From NCBI GenBank assembly GCA_041744795.1, contig JBGTKD010000004.1, forward strand, positions 1 to 10,653: a DNA stretch of 10,653 nucleotides, given 5' to 3'. The position numbers were made by a program, and so were the translations under genes. Under the pieces are notes generated by a model, which made no database searches, had not been told where the DNA came from, and saw nothing but the letters and a program-made list of their open reading frames with translations. The DNA is from DATHWB01 sp041744795 (GTDB taxonomy: Bacteria > Actinomycetota > Acidimicrobiia > Spongiisociales > ZC4RG35). Below are positions 1 to 6,426 of the stretch, piece by piece (positions within the stretch are counted from its first letter, which is position 1; the number at the start of each line of letters is the position of its first letter).

Positions 1-2
1 GA

Positions 3-875
3 CAGCCGCCGGACCATTTCCTCTTCGCCGGCCCGCCGGGTCTCGGCAAGACCTCGCTGTCGGTCATCGTGGCGGCGGAGATGGACGTAGCGCTGCACGT
101 CACCTCGGGCCCGGCGCTCGAGCGACCCGGCGACCTCGCAGCGATCCTCACCAAGCTCGGTGACGGCGACGTGCTCTTCATCGATGAGATCCACCGACTG
201 TCACGGTCGGTCGAAGAGGTGCTCTACCCGGCGATGGAGGACTTCGAGCTGGACATCATTCTCGGAAAGGGCCCGGCGGCCAGTTCGATCAGGCTCGATC
301 TACCGACCTTCACGCTGGTGGGTGCGACCACTCGGATCGGCACGGTGTCTGCGCCTTTGCGTGACCGGTTCGGGCTGGTCGAACGCATCGACTACTACAC
401 CGCAGAAGACCTGCAGAGGATCGTGTTGCGGTCCGCCTCGATCCTCGACGCGGACATCGACGAGGCGGCCGCTCGCACCATTGCTCGCCGCAGCCGAGGA
501 ACCGCCCGGATCGCCAACCGTCTACTGGCGAGGGTTCACGACTACGCAGTCGCCCGAGGGGATGGAACCATTCGAGAGAGTGTCGCAGATGAAGCGCTCG
601 AGATATACGAGATCGACGCACTTGGGCTCGACAAAGTCGACAGGGCCATCATCGATGCGATCGTCAATAGATTCTCCGGGGGGCCCGTGGGTCTCAACAC
701 CTTGGCCATCGCAGTGGGCGAAGAGACCGAGACCGTCGAAGACGCTTATGAGCCCTTCCTGCTCCAGTTGGGACTGATCCAGCGGACGGCGCGCGGCCGG
801 ATAGCGACGGCGGGGGCATACCGACACCTCGGTCTCGAGCCTCCCGCAACGGGACACCCCAGCTTCGACCTCTAA
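3..875 (+). CDS. ruvB: Holliday junction branch-migration ATPase RuvB (5' truncated by window edge)
   Basis: RuvB is the hexameric AAA+ motor that, with RuvA, drives branch migration of Holliday junctions in recombination repair. The reading frame is open from the first complete codon at base 3. It begins just before the Walker A loop (GPPGLGKT, about bases 30-53), so by comparison with E. coli RuvB roughly 50 N-terminal residues lie outside the window. Visible motifs in order are Walker B with DEIH (bases 183-194), sensor 1 GATTR (321-335), the arginine-finger segment LRDRFG (about 357-374), and sensor 2 within the RIANRLL stretch (about 507-527). The C-terminal winged-helix DNA-binding domain follows, with the family motif GGPVGL and an RTARGR segment near the end. 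All catalytic motifs expected in this portion are intact. The TAA stop overlaps the queA ATG by one base (TAATG), which suggests translational coupling. ruvC and ruvA would be expected upstream, but that is inference. Confidence 0.97.
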   Translation, partial: QPPDHFLFAGPPGLGKTSLSVIVAAEMDVALHVTSGPALERPGDLAAILTKLGDGDVLFIDEIHRLSRSVEEVLYPAMEDFELDIILGKGPAASSIRLDLPTFTLVGATTRIGTVSAPLRDRFGLVERIDYYTAEDLQRIVLRSASILDADIDEAAARTIARRSRGTARIANRLLARVHDYAVARGDGTIRESVADEALEIYEIDALGLDKVDRAIIDAIVNRFSGGPVGLNTLAIAVGEETETVEDAYEPFLLQLGLIQRTARGRIATAGAYRHLGLEPPATGHPSFDL

Positions 876-1870
876 TGCAGCTGTCGGAGTTCGTTTTCGA
901 CCTGCCAGAGACCGCCATCGCTCAGCGACCGGTCGAACCGCGCGACTCGGCCCGGCTGCTCGATACCCGAGACTTGTCGGATCACATCTTTGCCGACCTT
1001 CCGGACTTGCTGGTGCCCGGCGATTTGGTTGTGGTCAATTCGAGTCGTGTACGACATGCCCGGTTGCAAGGCCGCAAAATCCCGACCGGTGGGAAAGTCG
1101 AACTGATGCTGCTGGAGAGGTCAGATTCCTCCTGGTCCGCCATAGTTTCGCCAGCTCGGCGAATCAGAGTCGGCACACGGCTCGAGTTCGGTGGGGTAGA
1201 GGCGGTCGTCACCGAAAATCCGGTCGACGGTGTCGTAAAGGTGGTCTTCTCAGACGAGTCGCGGCTCGAGGAGATCGGCACGGTGCCGCTGCCTCCGTAC
1301 ATCAAAGGCGAACTTGCTGACCCAGAGCGGTACCAGACCGTCTACGCGGATGTGGTTGGTTCGGCGGCTGCTCCGACCGCAGGCCTGCATTTCACGCCAG
1401 CGCTTCTCGAACGGTTGGAGAGGGCAGGGATTCAACGGGCGGCGGTCGAACTTCATGTCGGGCTCGGGACATTCCGACCGATCGCTACGGAGGACATCAC
1501 CGACCACGTGATGCATTCAGAGTGGTGCGTGGTGCCCCCGAACACTGCTGAAGCCATCCGAAGAGCGAGATCTGATGGAAGGCGGGTGATCGCCGTCGGT
1601 ACGACCGTGGTGAGGACGCTGGAGACCTTCGCCCGGGACGATGGGACCGTCCACGCAGGCGAAAGTCGGACCGAGCTCTTCCTCAAACCCGGCAGTAGCT
1701 TCCGGGTGGTCGATGGCCTGGTCACCAACTTCCACGTCCCCGGTTCTTCTCTACTCGTGATGCTGTCAGCGTTCATGGGTGATGGCTGGCGGTCGGCTTA
1801 CTCGACCGCGCTGGAACGCGGCTATCGCTTCCTCAGTTTCGGCGACGCCATGTATTGCGAGAGACCATGA
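875..1870 (+). CDS. queA: S-adenosylmethionine:tRNA ribosyltransferase-isomerase QueA
   Basis: QueA transfers and isomerises the ribosyl group of S-adenosylmethionine onto preQ1 at the wobble position (34) of GUN-anticodon tRNAs. This makes epoxyqueuosine, the penultimate step of queuosine synthesis, in the cytoplasm. The 331-residue product is slightly shorter than E. coli QueA (about 356). Family signatures are present in order: LPPYI (about residues 140-144), AAPTAGLHFT (about 165-174), HVGLGTF, the MHSE segment, VGTTVVRTLE, TNFHVPGSSLL, and the C-terminal YRFLSFGDAM. The ATG start overlaps the ruvB stop and has no clear Shine-Dalgarno sequence, so re-initiation after ruvB is likely. The end overlaps tgt by four bases (ATGA). 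Pairing with tgt, which supplies the preQ1-tRNA substrate, supports the assignment. Confidence 0.96.
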   Translation: MQLSEFVFDLPETAIAQRPVEPRDSARLLDTRDLSDHIFADLPDLLVPGDLVVVNSSRVRHARLQGRKIPTGGKVELMLLERSDSSWSAIVSPARRIRVGTRLEFGGVEAVVTENPVDGVVKVVFSDESRLEEIGTVPLPPYIKGELADPERYQTVYADVVGSAAAPTAGLHFTPALLERLERAGIQRAAVELHVGLGTFRPIATEDITDHVMHSEWCVVPPNTAEAIRRARSDGRRVIAVGTTVVRTLETFARDDGTVHAGESRTELFLKPGSSFRVVDGLVTNFHVPGSSLLVMLSAFMGDGWRSAYSTALERGYRFLSFGDAMYCERP

Positions 1871-2985
1871 CGGCAGAACTCACGGTCCGATCCCAGGACG
1901 GGGGCGCCCGATCCGGCACGCTCCACCTTGCCAACGGCGAAGTGTCCACGCCCGCCTTCATGCCCGTCGGAACTCGGGCAAGCGTTAAAGGGCTCGACGC
2001 GACGGATTTGGCCGAGGTTGGCGCCGAGATGGTTCTGTCCAACACCTACCACCTCATGTTGCGGCCCGGTGCGGAAACGATCGCCTCTCTGGGTGGACTG
2101 GGCCGCTTCCAGGGCTGGGCGGGTCCGACGCTCACGGACTCGGGTGGCTATCAGATCTTCTCCCTCGACCCCCGAGTCAACGAAGAAGAAGCGATCTTCC
2201 GCTCTACCTACGACGGTTCTGAGGTGCGGCTTTCGCCGGAGGAGGCGATACGAGTTCAGCAACTGATCGGTGCGGACGTTGCGATGGTGCTCGATGTCCT
2301 CATCGGGCTGCCAGCCACCGCGGAGGCGGTTGAAGCGGCGCTCGAACAGACCCTCCGGTGGTCCGAGCGAGCACTCTCCGTCCACACCAGAAGCGATCAA
2401 GCGCTTTTCGGCATCGTCCAAGGCGGAGTCGACACGCAGCTGCGGGTCCGAAGCGCCCGGGCGACGGCCGACCTCGGCTTTCCAGGCTTTGGCATCGGCG
2501 GACTCTCGGTCGGCGAGAGTGCCGAAGAGCGAAACCGGGCACTGGAGGCGACAGTCCCTGAGCTCCCCGAAGACCGGATTCGCTATGTGATGGGGTTGGG
2601 AGACTCCGAAGGGGTGCTTGACGCCATCGCACGGGGATGCGATCTGTTTGATTGCGTCTGGCCGACCAGGCTGGCGCGTCATGGTCGGGTGCTGACCCCG
2701 GACGGGGACTTCAACCTCCGGCGCGCCGAGTACGCAGCAGACCCCCGACCGCTCCACCCCGAATGTGAGTGTCGAGCGTGTAGCCAGGTGAGCCGCGGGT
2801 ACCTGCGCCACCTACTTCTGACAGGTGAGCTATCAGTGTTCCGACTTTTGTCGATCCACAACTTGTCGTACACGCTCGGTCTCATGGCCGAGGTTCGTGC
2901 GGCTATCGCGGCCGGGCGCTTCGCCGACCTGCATCTTCAGACAGTCGAGCGCCGCTCGAATGGTGTCTCGGCGCCAGACGAGTAA
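1867..2985 (+). CDS. tgt: Bacterial-type tRNA-guanine transglycosylase Tgt
   Basis: Tgt exchanges guanine-34 of GUN-anticodon tRNAs for the queuosine precursor preQ1. QueA then modifies the product. The protein has 372 residues from the ATG at 1867, which overlaps the queA stop as ATGA. An in-frame TTG at 1855 would add four residues and is less attractive. In the Zymomonas mobilis numbering known for this family, the active-site residues align without gaps: D91 here (D102) in TDSGGYQ, D143 (D156), Q185 (Q203) in IVQGG, and the nucleophile D262 (D280) in FDCVWPTR. The zinc site is complete: C300, C302, C305 and H331. GGLSVGE keeps the bacterial valine, whereas eukaryotic enzymes usually have glycine. 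One oddity is that the usual DEC of the substrate pocket reads DVL (residues 143-145), so the pocket cysteine is leucine. Activity is expected because every catalytic and zinc residue is kept, but base preference is uncertain. Confidence 0.96.
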   Translation: MTAELTVRSQDGGARSGTLHLANGEVSTPAFMPVGTRASVKGLDATDLAEVGAEMVLSNTYHLMLRPGAETIASLGGLGRFQGWAGPTLTDSGGYQIFSLDPRVNEEEAIFRSTYDGSEVRLSPEEAIRVQQLIGADVAMVLDVLIGLPATAEAVEAALEQTLRWSERALSVHTRSDQALFGIVQGGVDTQLRVRSARATADLGFPGFGIGGLSVGESAEERNRALEATVPELPEDRIRYVMGLGDSEGVLDAIARGCDLFDCVWPTRLARHGRVLTPDGDFNLRRAEYAADPRPLHPECECRACSQVSRGYLRHLLLTGELSVFRLLSIHNLSYTLGLMAEVRAAIAAGRFADLHLQTVERRSNGVSAPDE

Positions 2986-3006
2986 TCTCGCGGCTTCCCC
3001 CGGGCC

Positions 3007-3011
3007 AGGAG
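3007..3011 (+). promoter_or_regulatory. Ribosome binding site of yajC, fixes a TTG start
   Basis: AGGAG lies nine bases before the TTG at 3021 and eighteen before the next in-frame ATG at 3030. Shine-Dalgarno spacing therefore favours the TTG. The 35-base gap between tgt and yajC holds nothing else recognisable. Confidence 0.55.
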
Positions 3012-3020
3012 TGTCTCAGC

Positions 3021-3320
3021 TTGTCCGAAATGATCATCCTCGCAGCAGAAGCCACCAGTGGTTCAGGCGGTTCGCCCGTCTTCCTGCTTCTCATGTTGGG
3101 CGCCTTCGTCGTCCTCTTCATCCTTCCTCAGCGGAGGCGGAAGAAGCAGGTCGAGACGATCCAGAATGCTCTCACTATCGGCGACCAAGTACAGACCATC
3201 GGCGGAATCATGGGTCAGGTCGTCTCGCTCGACGATGAGTCCGTTGTGCTGGAAGTCGAGAGCGGTCGCGTCCGTTTCGCCAGGCGTGCAATCGCTACGC
3301 GGTCCGGTTCCGAGAACTAA
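3021..3320 (+). CDS. yajC: Sec translocase accessory subunit YajC
   Basis: YajC is a small single-span membrane protein that associates with SecD and SecF and with SecYEG during protein export. The 99-residue product has a short Ser/Gly-rich N-terminus and one hydrophobic segment (about residues 19-36, with FVVLFILPQ). A strongly basic cluster (RRRKK) follows and should keep the C-terminal domain in the cytoplasm. The cytoplasmic part carries the family pattern of a GDQV-x-TIGGI-x-G motif followed by short beta strands. Size and order match the YajC family. The start is taken as TTG at 3021 because AGGAG sits nine bases upstream; ATG at 3030 would shorten the protein by three residues. The stop is three bases before the secD start, so the two are probably translated together. 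The exact role of YajC in export is not well settled even in model species. Confidence 0.92.
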   Translation: MSEMIILAAEATSGSGGSPVFLLLMLGAFVVLFILPQRRRKKQVETIQNALTIGDQVQTIGGIMGQVVSLDDESVVLEVESGRVRFARRAIATRSGSEN

Positions 3321-3323
3321 GAA

Positions 3324-4778
3324 GTGCGTCGCCGCCTGATCGGGCTCCTCGTCGTCTTCGCGATTGCGTGGGGCGGGATGGCCGCGTTGACGGCGTCAGG
3401 CATCACGCCCCGACTCGGTCTTGACCTGCAGGGTGGAACTTCGGTCGTTTTGACCGCCCCCCCTGACACGGACCCCGAACTCCTCGAGGTCGCTGTCGAA
3501 GTCATGCGAAGCCGGATCGAGGCAATCGGTGGGGTTCAGGAACCAGAAATCGCCATTTCTGGGAACAACACGGTCGTGGTCCAGCTGCCAGGTGTCGAGG
3601 ATGAGCGTCGAGCCTTGGACGCTATAGGCCAGACGGGTCAGCTCAGCTTTCGTCCTGTCCTTGGCGAAACACCTGGTGAGACGGGACCGCTAACCGGCGA
3701 TGCCGCCCCTGAGGGTGTCGACCCTGTGACGGGGCTGTCAATCGATGATGATCTCGAAACCGAGTCCTATTTGCTGTACGAGAGACCCAGCCCTCTGACG
3801 GGTGGGGTCACTGCCGCGGTCCTGCATCTCGGACCCGCGGCCCTCTTCGGGTCAGACGTAGCTTCGGCTGTCCCCGGTTTCAACACCCAGAACGGCCAGT
3901 GGAGTGTGTCCCTGGGGCTTACCAGCGCGGGCGGGGATACTTTCGCCGACCTCACCGGGGAGGCTGCCCGCTACGGATTCGGAGACCCTCGCCGCCAGAT
4001 AGCGATCGTGTTGGACAGCGAGATCCTTGCCGCTCCCGAAGTGAACATCGACGTGAGCCCGGGAGTGGGAATCACTGGTGGACAGGCGTCAATCACCCTG
4101 GGGGCCTCATCGGACTCCGAGGCGGAAGCGAAGGATCTAGGCGTGGTGCTCCGGTACGGGTCTTTGCCCGTCTCGTTCGAACGTTCGTCGGTGTCCAAGG
4201 TTTCGGCTTCGCTCGGCGTCGACTCGTTGCGGGTTGGTCTGATCGCCGGCGCTGGCGGCTTGTTCCTTGTCAGTCTCCTCCTCCTGGCTTACTACCGCTC
4301 GCTCGGTCTGGTGGCCTTGGTCGGCCTGACGGTGTTCGGATCGCTTCTTGTGTCGGTATTCGCTCTGCTGGGCTACCTAGAAGGGTTTGGCCTGACCCTG
4401 ACCTTGGCGGGCGTAACCGGTGTGATCGTGTCGGTGGGTATCACCGCCGACTCCTACATCGTCTATTTCGAACGGGTCAAGGACGAACTCCGCGCCGGAG
4501 CGGAGATGGACTCCGCTGTCACCGAAGGATTCAAAGGGGCGTGGCGGACGATTCTCACCGCCGACACGGTGTCTCTCCTGGGGGCGGGGCTGTTGTGGCT
4601 GTTGGCCGTGGGTGCAGTGCGTGGATTCGCCCTGGCGCTCGGGATTGCCACCATTCTCGATCTTGTGGTGGCCCGGGCCTATACCCAGAGGGCTGTGTGG
4701 CTGGTTGGTAGATCGCGTCTGGGCTCCGGGGGACGGTTCTCGATCACCGGCGCCGCAGGGATCGAGGCGACACCATGA
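3324..4778 (+). CDS. secD: Protein translocase subunit SecD
   Basis: SecD, with SecF, uses the proton-motive force to complete export of proteins crossing the membrane through SecYEG. The 484-residue product is shorter than E. coli SecD (about 615). It has an N-terminal membrane segment (about residues 5-23) followed by the hallmark LGLDLQGG (31-38). A large extracytoplasmic domain (about 40-295) contains an acidic, probably flexible stretch near 115-148. A C-terminal block of about five hydrophobic segments (304-460) completes the protein. The family's fourth transmembrane motif appears as GITADSYIVYFERVKDEL (372-389), and D376 aligns with the conserved membrane aspartate implicated in proton movement. 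The GTG start has only a weak purine-rich AAGAA directly upstream and lies three bases after the yajC stop, so coupling is likely. The stop overlaps the secF ATG (ATGA). Confidence 0.96.
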   Translation: MRRRLIGLLVVFAIAWGGMAALTASGITPRLGLDLQGGTSVVLTAPPDTDPELLEVAVEVMRSRIEAIGGVQEPEIAISGNNTVVVQLPGVEDERRALDAIGQTGQLSFRPVLGETPGETGPLTGDAAPEGVDPVTGLSIDDDLETESYLLYERPSPLTGGVTAAVLHLGPAALFGSDVASAVPGFNTQNGQWSVSLGLTSAGGDTFADLTGEAARYGFGDPRRQIAIVLDSEILAAPEVNIDVSPGVGITGGQASITLGASSDSEAEAKDLGVVLRYGSLPVSFERSSVSKVSASLGVDSLRVGLIAGAGGLFLVSLLLLAYYRSLGLVALVGLTVFGSLLVSVFALLGYLEGFGLTLTLAGVTGVIVSVGITADSYIVYFERVKDELRAGAEMDSAVTEGFKGAWRTILTADTVSLLGAGLLWLLAVGAVRGFALALGIATILDLVVARAYTQRAVWLVGRSRLGSGGRFSITGAAGIEATP

Positions 4779-5878
4779 GTCGGCTTTCGGACCTTTCGCG
4801 AGGCGAGACGACTATCGACTTCGTTGGCCTGCGACGCAGATGGTTCATGTTCTCGGCGGCACTGATAGTTATTTCCTTGCTCTCTCTGGGTGTGCGTCAG
4901 CTCAATTTCGGTCTCGAGTTCGAGGGCGGCCTCGCCGTGCAAAGTCCCAACCCGGCGGGTGCCGAAATCGGGGAATATCGAGATGCGATCTCGGCTCTGG
5001 GTCTGGCGGGAGCCAGAATTCAGCTCATCGACGATGGGGCAGCCGTTCTCGTCCAGACCGGTCCGCTGGACACCGAATTGGAAAATGACCTCATCGAGAC
5101 CATCACCTTCCTCGCAGGAGTCAGCCGGGAACAGACTTCTCTTGACGCCGTCGGTCCGAGTTTCGGAGCGCTGGTAGCCCGTCAGGCGCTTATCGCTCTG
5201 GGTGTTTTCCTTGCCGTCGCCGTCCTTTTCATCGCCTGGCGCCTCCAGTGGAAGATGGGCCTGGTTGGAGTGGTGGCGTTGCTGCACGACATGGTGATCA
5301 CCATCGGCGTCTACGCGCTTCTCCAGTTCCCGGTGACGCCGGCCACAGTTGTGGCTCTGCTGACAATTTTGGGTTACTCCCTTTACGACACGGTGGTCGT
5401 CTTCGATCGCGTAGAGGAATACACCGCAGAGATGGAAGAGGAGTTCACGTACACCGAGATTGTGAACCGTTCGATGAACAAGGTGCTTATCCGGTCACTT
5501 CTCACGTCGCTGACCTCGTTGTTGCCGGTCGGCTCGCTCCTCTTCGTCGGTTCGATTCTGCTCGGAGCGGCAAGTCTCAAGGACTTCGCCCTGGCGTTGT
5601 TCGTCGGTATGGCCGCCGGTACTTACTCCTCGATCATGATCGCTGGGCCGCTGCTCGCGGTCTGGCGGGAAAGCGAATCGCGCTGGACCGAACATCGAGC
5701 AGAAGTGATGAGAATTCGAGATTTGCGAGCCGGCAAGTCGAGCGCTGTTGCTGCCCCGCCTCGCCCGCCGAAGGCCGAGGCCCCCAGGAGCGAACCGGCC
5801 GTCGCTAAGGAGAGCGAGCCACCGCCTGTCCCGGGAAGCGCTCCGCCTGCTCGGCCGCCTAAGAAGAAGCGGCGATGA
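4775..5878 (+). CDS. secF: Protein translocase subunit SecF
   Basis: SecF is the partner of SecD in the proton-driven RND-like export complex. The 367-residue product has a first membrane helix (about residues 23-40) followed by the family motif in the form FGLEFEGG, where the more usual form has aspartate (FGIDF). A short extracytoplasmic domain (about 50-132) leads to five hydrophobic segments (about 133-298). The hallmark ILGYSLYDTVVVFDRVEE (198-215) carries the conserved D205. The ATG overlaps the secD stop by four bases and has GAGG (4764-4767) seven bases upstream. The last 50 residues (about 318-367) form a Pro/Ala/Lys-rich, probably disordered cytoplasmic tail ending in PKKKRR. That tail is not part of the core fold. 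Confidence 0.96.
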   Translation: MSRLSDLSRGETTIDFVGLRRRWFMFSAALIVISLLSLGVRQLNFGLEFEGGLAVQSPNPAGAEIGEYRDAISALGLAGARIQLIDDGAAVLVQTGPLDTELENDLIETITFLAGVSREQTSLDAVGPSFGALVARQALIALGVFLAVAVLFIAWRLQWKMGLVGVVALLHDMVITIGVYALLQFPVTPATVVALLTILGYSLYDTVVVFDRVEEYTAEMEEEFTYTEIVNRSMNKVLIRSLLTSLTSLLPVGSLLFVGSILLGAASLKDFALALFVGMAAGTYSSIMIAGPLLAVWRESESRWTEHRAEVMRIRDLRAGKSSAVAAPPRPPKAEAPRSEPAVAKESEPPPVPGSAPPARPPKKKRR

Positions 5879-5898
5879 GGCCGGTCGGCGACGAGCGG

Positions 5899-5911
5899 TA
5901 GAATCCAGTCG
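5899..5911 (+). promoter_or_regulatory. Probable leaderless promoter for apt-rel (-10 TAGAAT)
   Basis: TAGAAT (5899-5904) fits the actinobacterial -10 pattern TANNNT and ends six bases before the apt GTG at 5911. A transcript starting at the usual distance would therefore begin at or next to the G of the start codon. The 32-base gap after secF has no Shine-Dalgarno match. Together these fit a leaderless mRNA, which is common in this phylum. No good -35 is visible at the expected distance (TGAGGC at 5876-5881 is poor). The assignment is inferred from spacing and motif only. Confidence 0.5.
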
Positions 5912-6426
5912 TGCCCGACATACGTTCGCTCATCCGTGAAGTGCCTGACTACCCCAAGCCGGGCGTCCTGTTCTACGACATCACCCCGGTCCTCGGAGAT
6001 GGGCCGGCGTTCGGAGAGTTGCTCGCCCTAATGGTCGAGCCGCACAGGGACTCTGGAATCACCAGAGTCGCTGGCATCGAGGCGCGGGGTTTCACCCTGG
6101 CCGCACCGGTCGCCCAAATGCTGGGCGCGGGCTTCATACCGGTTCGCAAACCAGGCAAGCTTCCCCACGACACTTTTGCCGAGAGCTTTGCCCTCGAGTA
6201 CGGAGAGGACTCGTTGGAGGTTCACGTCGATGCCGCCAATGCCGGCGACAAGGTGCTCATAGTCGACGACGTGATTGCTACCGGTGGAACGGCCGCCGCT
6301 GCCGTAGAACTCTTTTCGAAACTCGGCGCCGAGGTGTCAGGCCTCGCCGTTTTCATCGAGTTGACGTTCCTGAACGGACGTGACCGGCTTGGAGACCTCC
6401 CCCTTCATGCTCTCCTCGAGTACTGA
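5911..6426 (+). CDS. apt: Adenine phosphoribosyltransferase Apt
   Basis: Apt makes AMP and pyrophosphate from adenine and PRPP in one cytoplasmic salvage step. The 171-residue length is typical of the family. Seen in the sequence are the N-terminal PDYPKPGVLFYDITPVL segment (about residues 12-28), the EARGF motif (about 57-61), the flexible-loop region VRKPGKLPHDTFAE, and the PRPP-binding signature VLIVDDVIATGGTA (about 114-127). The GTG start is chosen because the family N-terminus begins here, and because a -10-like TAGAAT is placed for leaderless initiation on it. The gene sits 32 bases after secF, and its last bases overlap the start of rel. This apt-rel order next to secDF is a known actinobacterial arrangement. 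Confidence 0.96.
   Translation: MPDIRSLIREVPDYPKPGVLFYDITPVLGDGPAFGELLALMVEPHRDSGITRVAGIEARGFTLAAPVAQMLGAGFIPVRKPGKLPHDTFAESFALEYGEDSLEVHVDAANAGDKVLIVDDVIATGGTAAAAVELFSKLGAEVSGLAVFIELTFLNGRDRLGDLPLHALLEY

Noticed and set aside
1855..1866. Upstream TTG start for tgt
   Set aside because: ATG 1867 gives the standard four-base ATGA overlap with queA and the expected family N-terminus. The extra four residues have no support.
1822..2811. Long open frame on the minus strand (329 codons) opposite tgt
   Set aside because: It lies entirely over queA's end and tgt, whose protein is fully recognisable. The minus-strand product resembles no family I know and is Arg/Gly-rich, as expected of a shadow frame in GC-rich DNA.
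2986..3020. Possible regulatory leader or small ORF before yajC
   Set aside because: Only a ribosome binding site is visible in these 35 bases. There is no hairpin, leader peptide or -10 signal.
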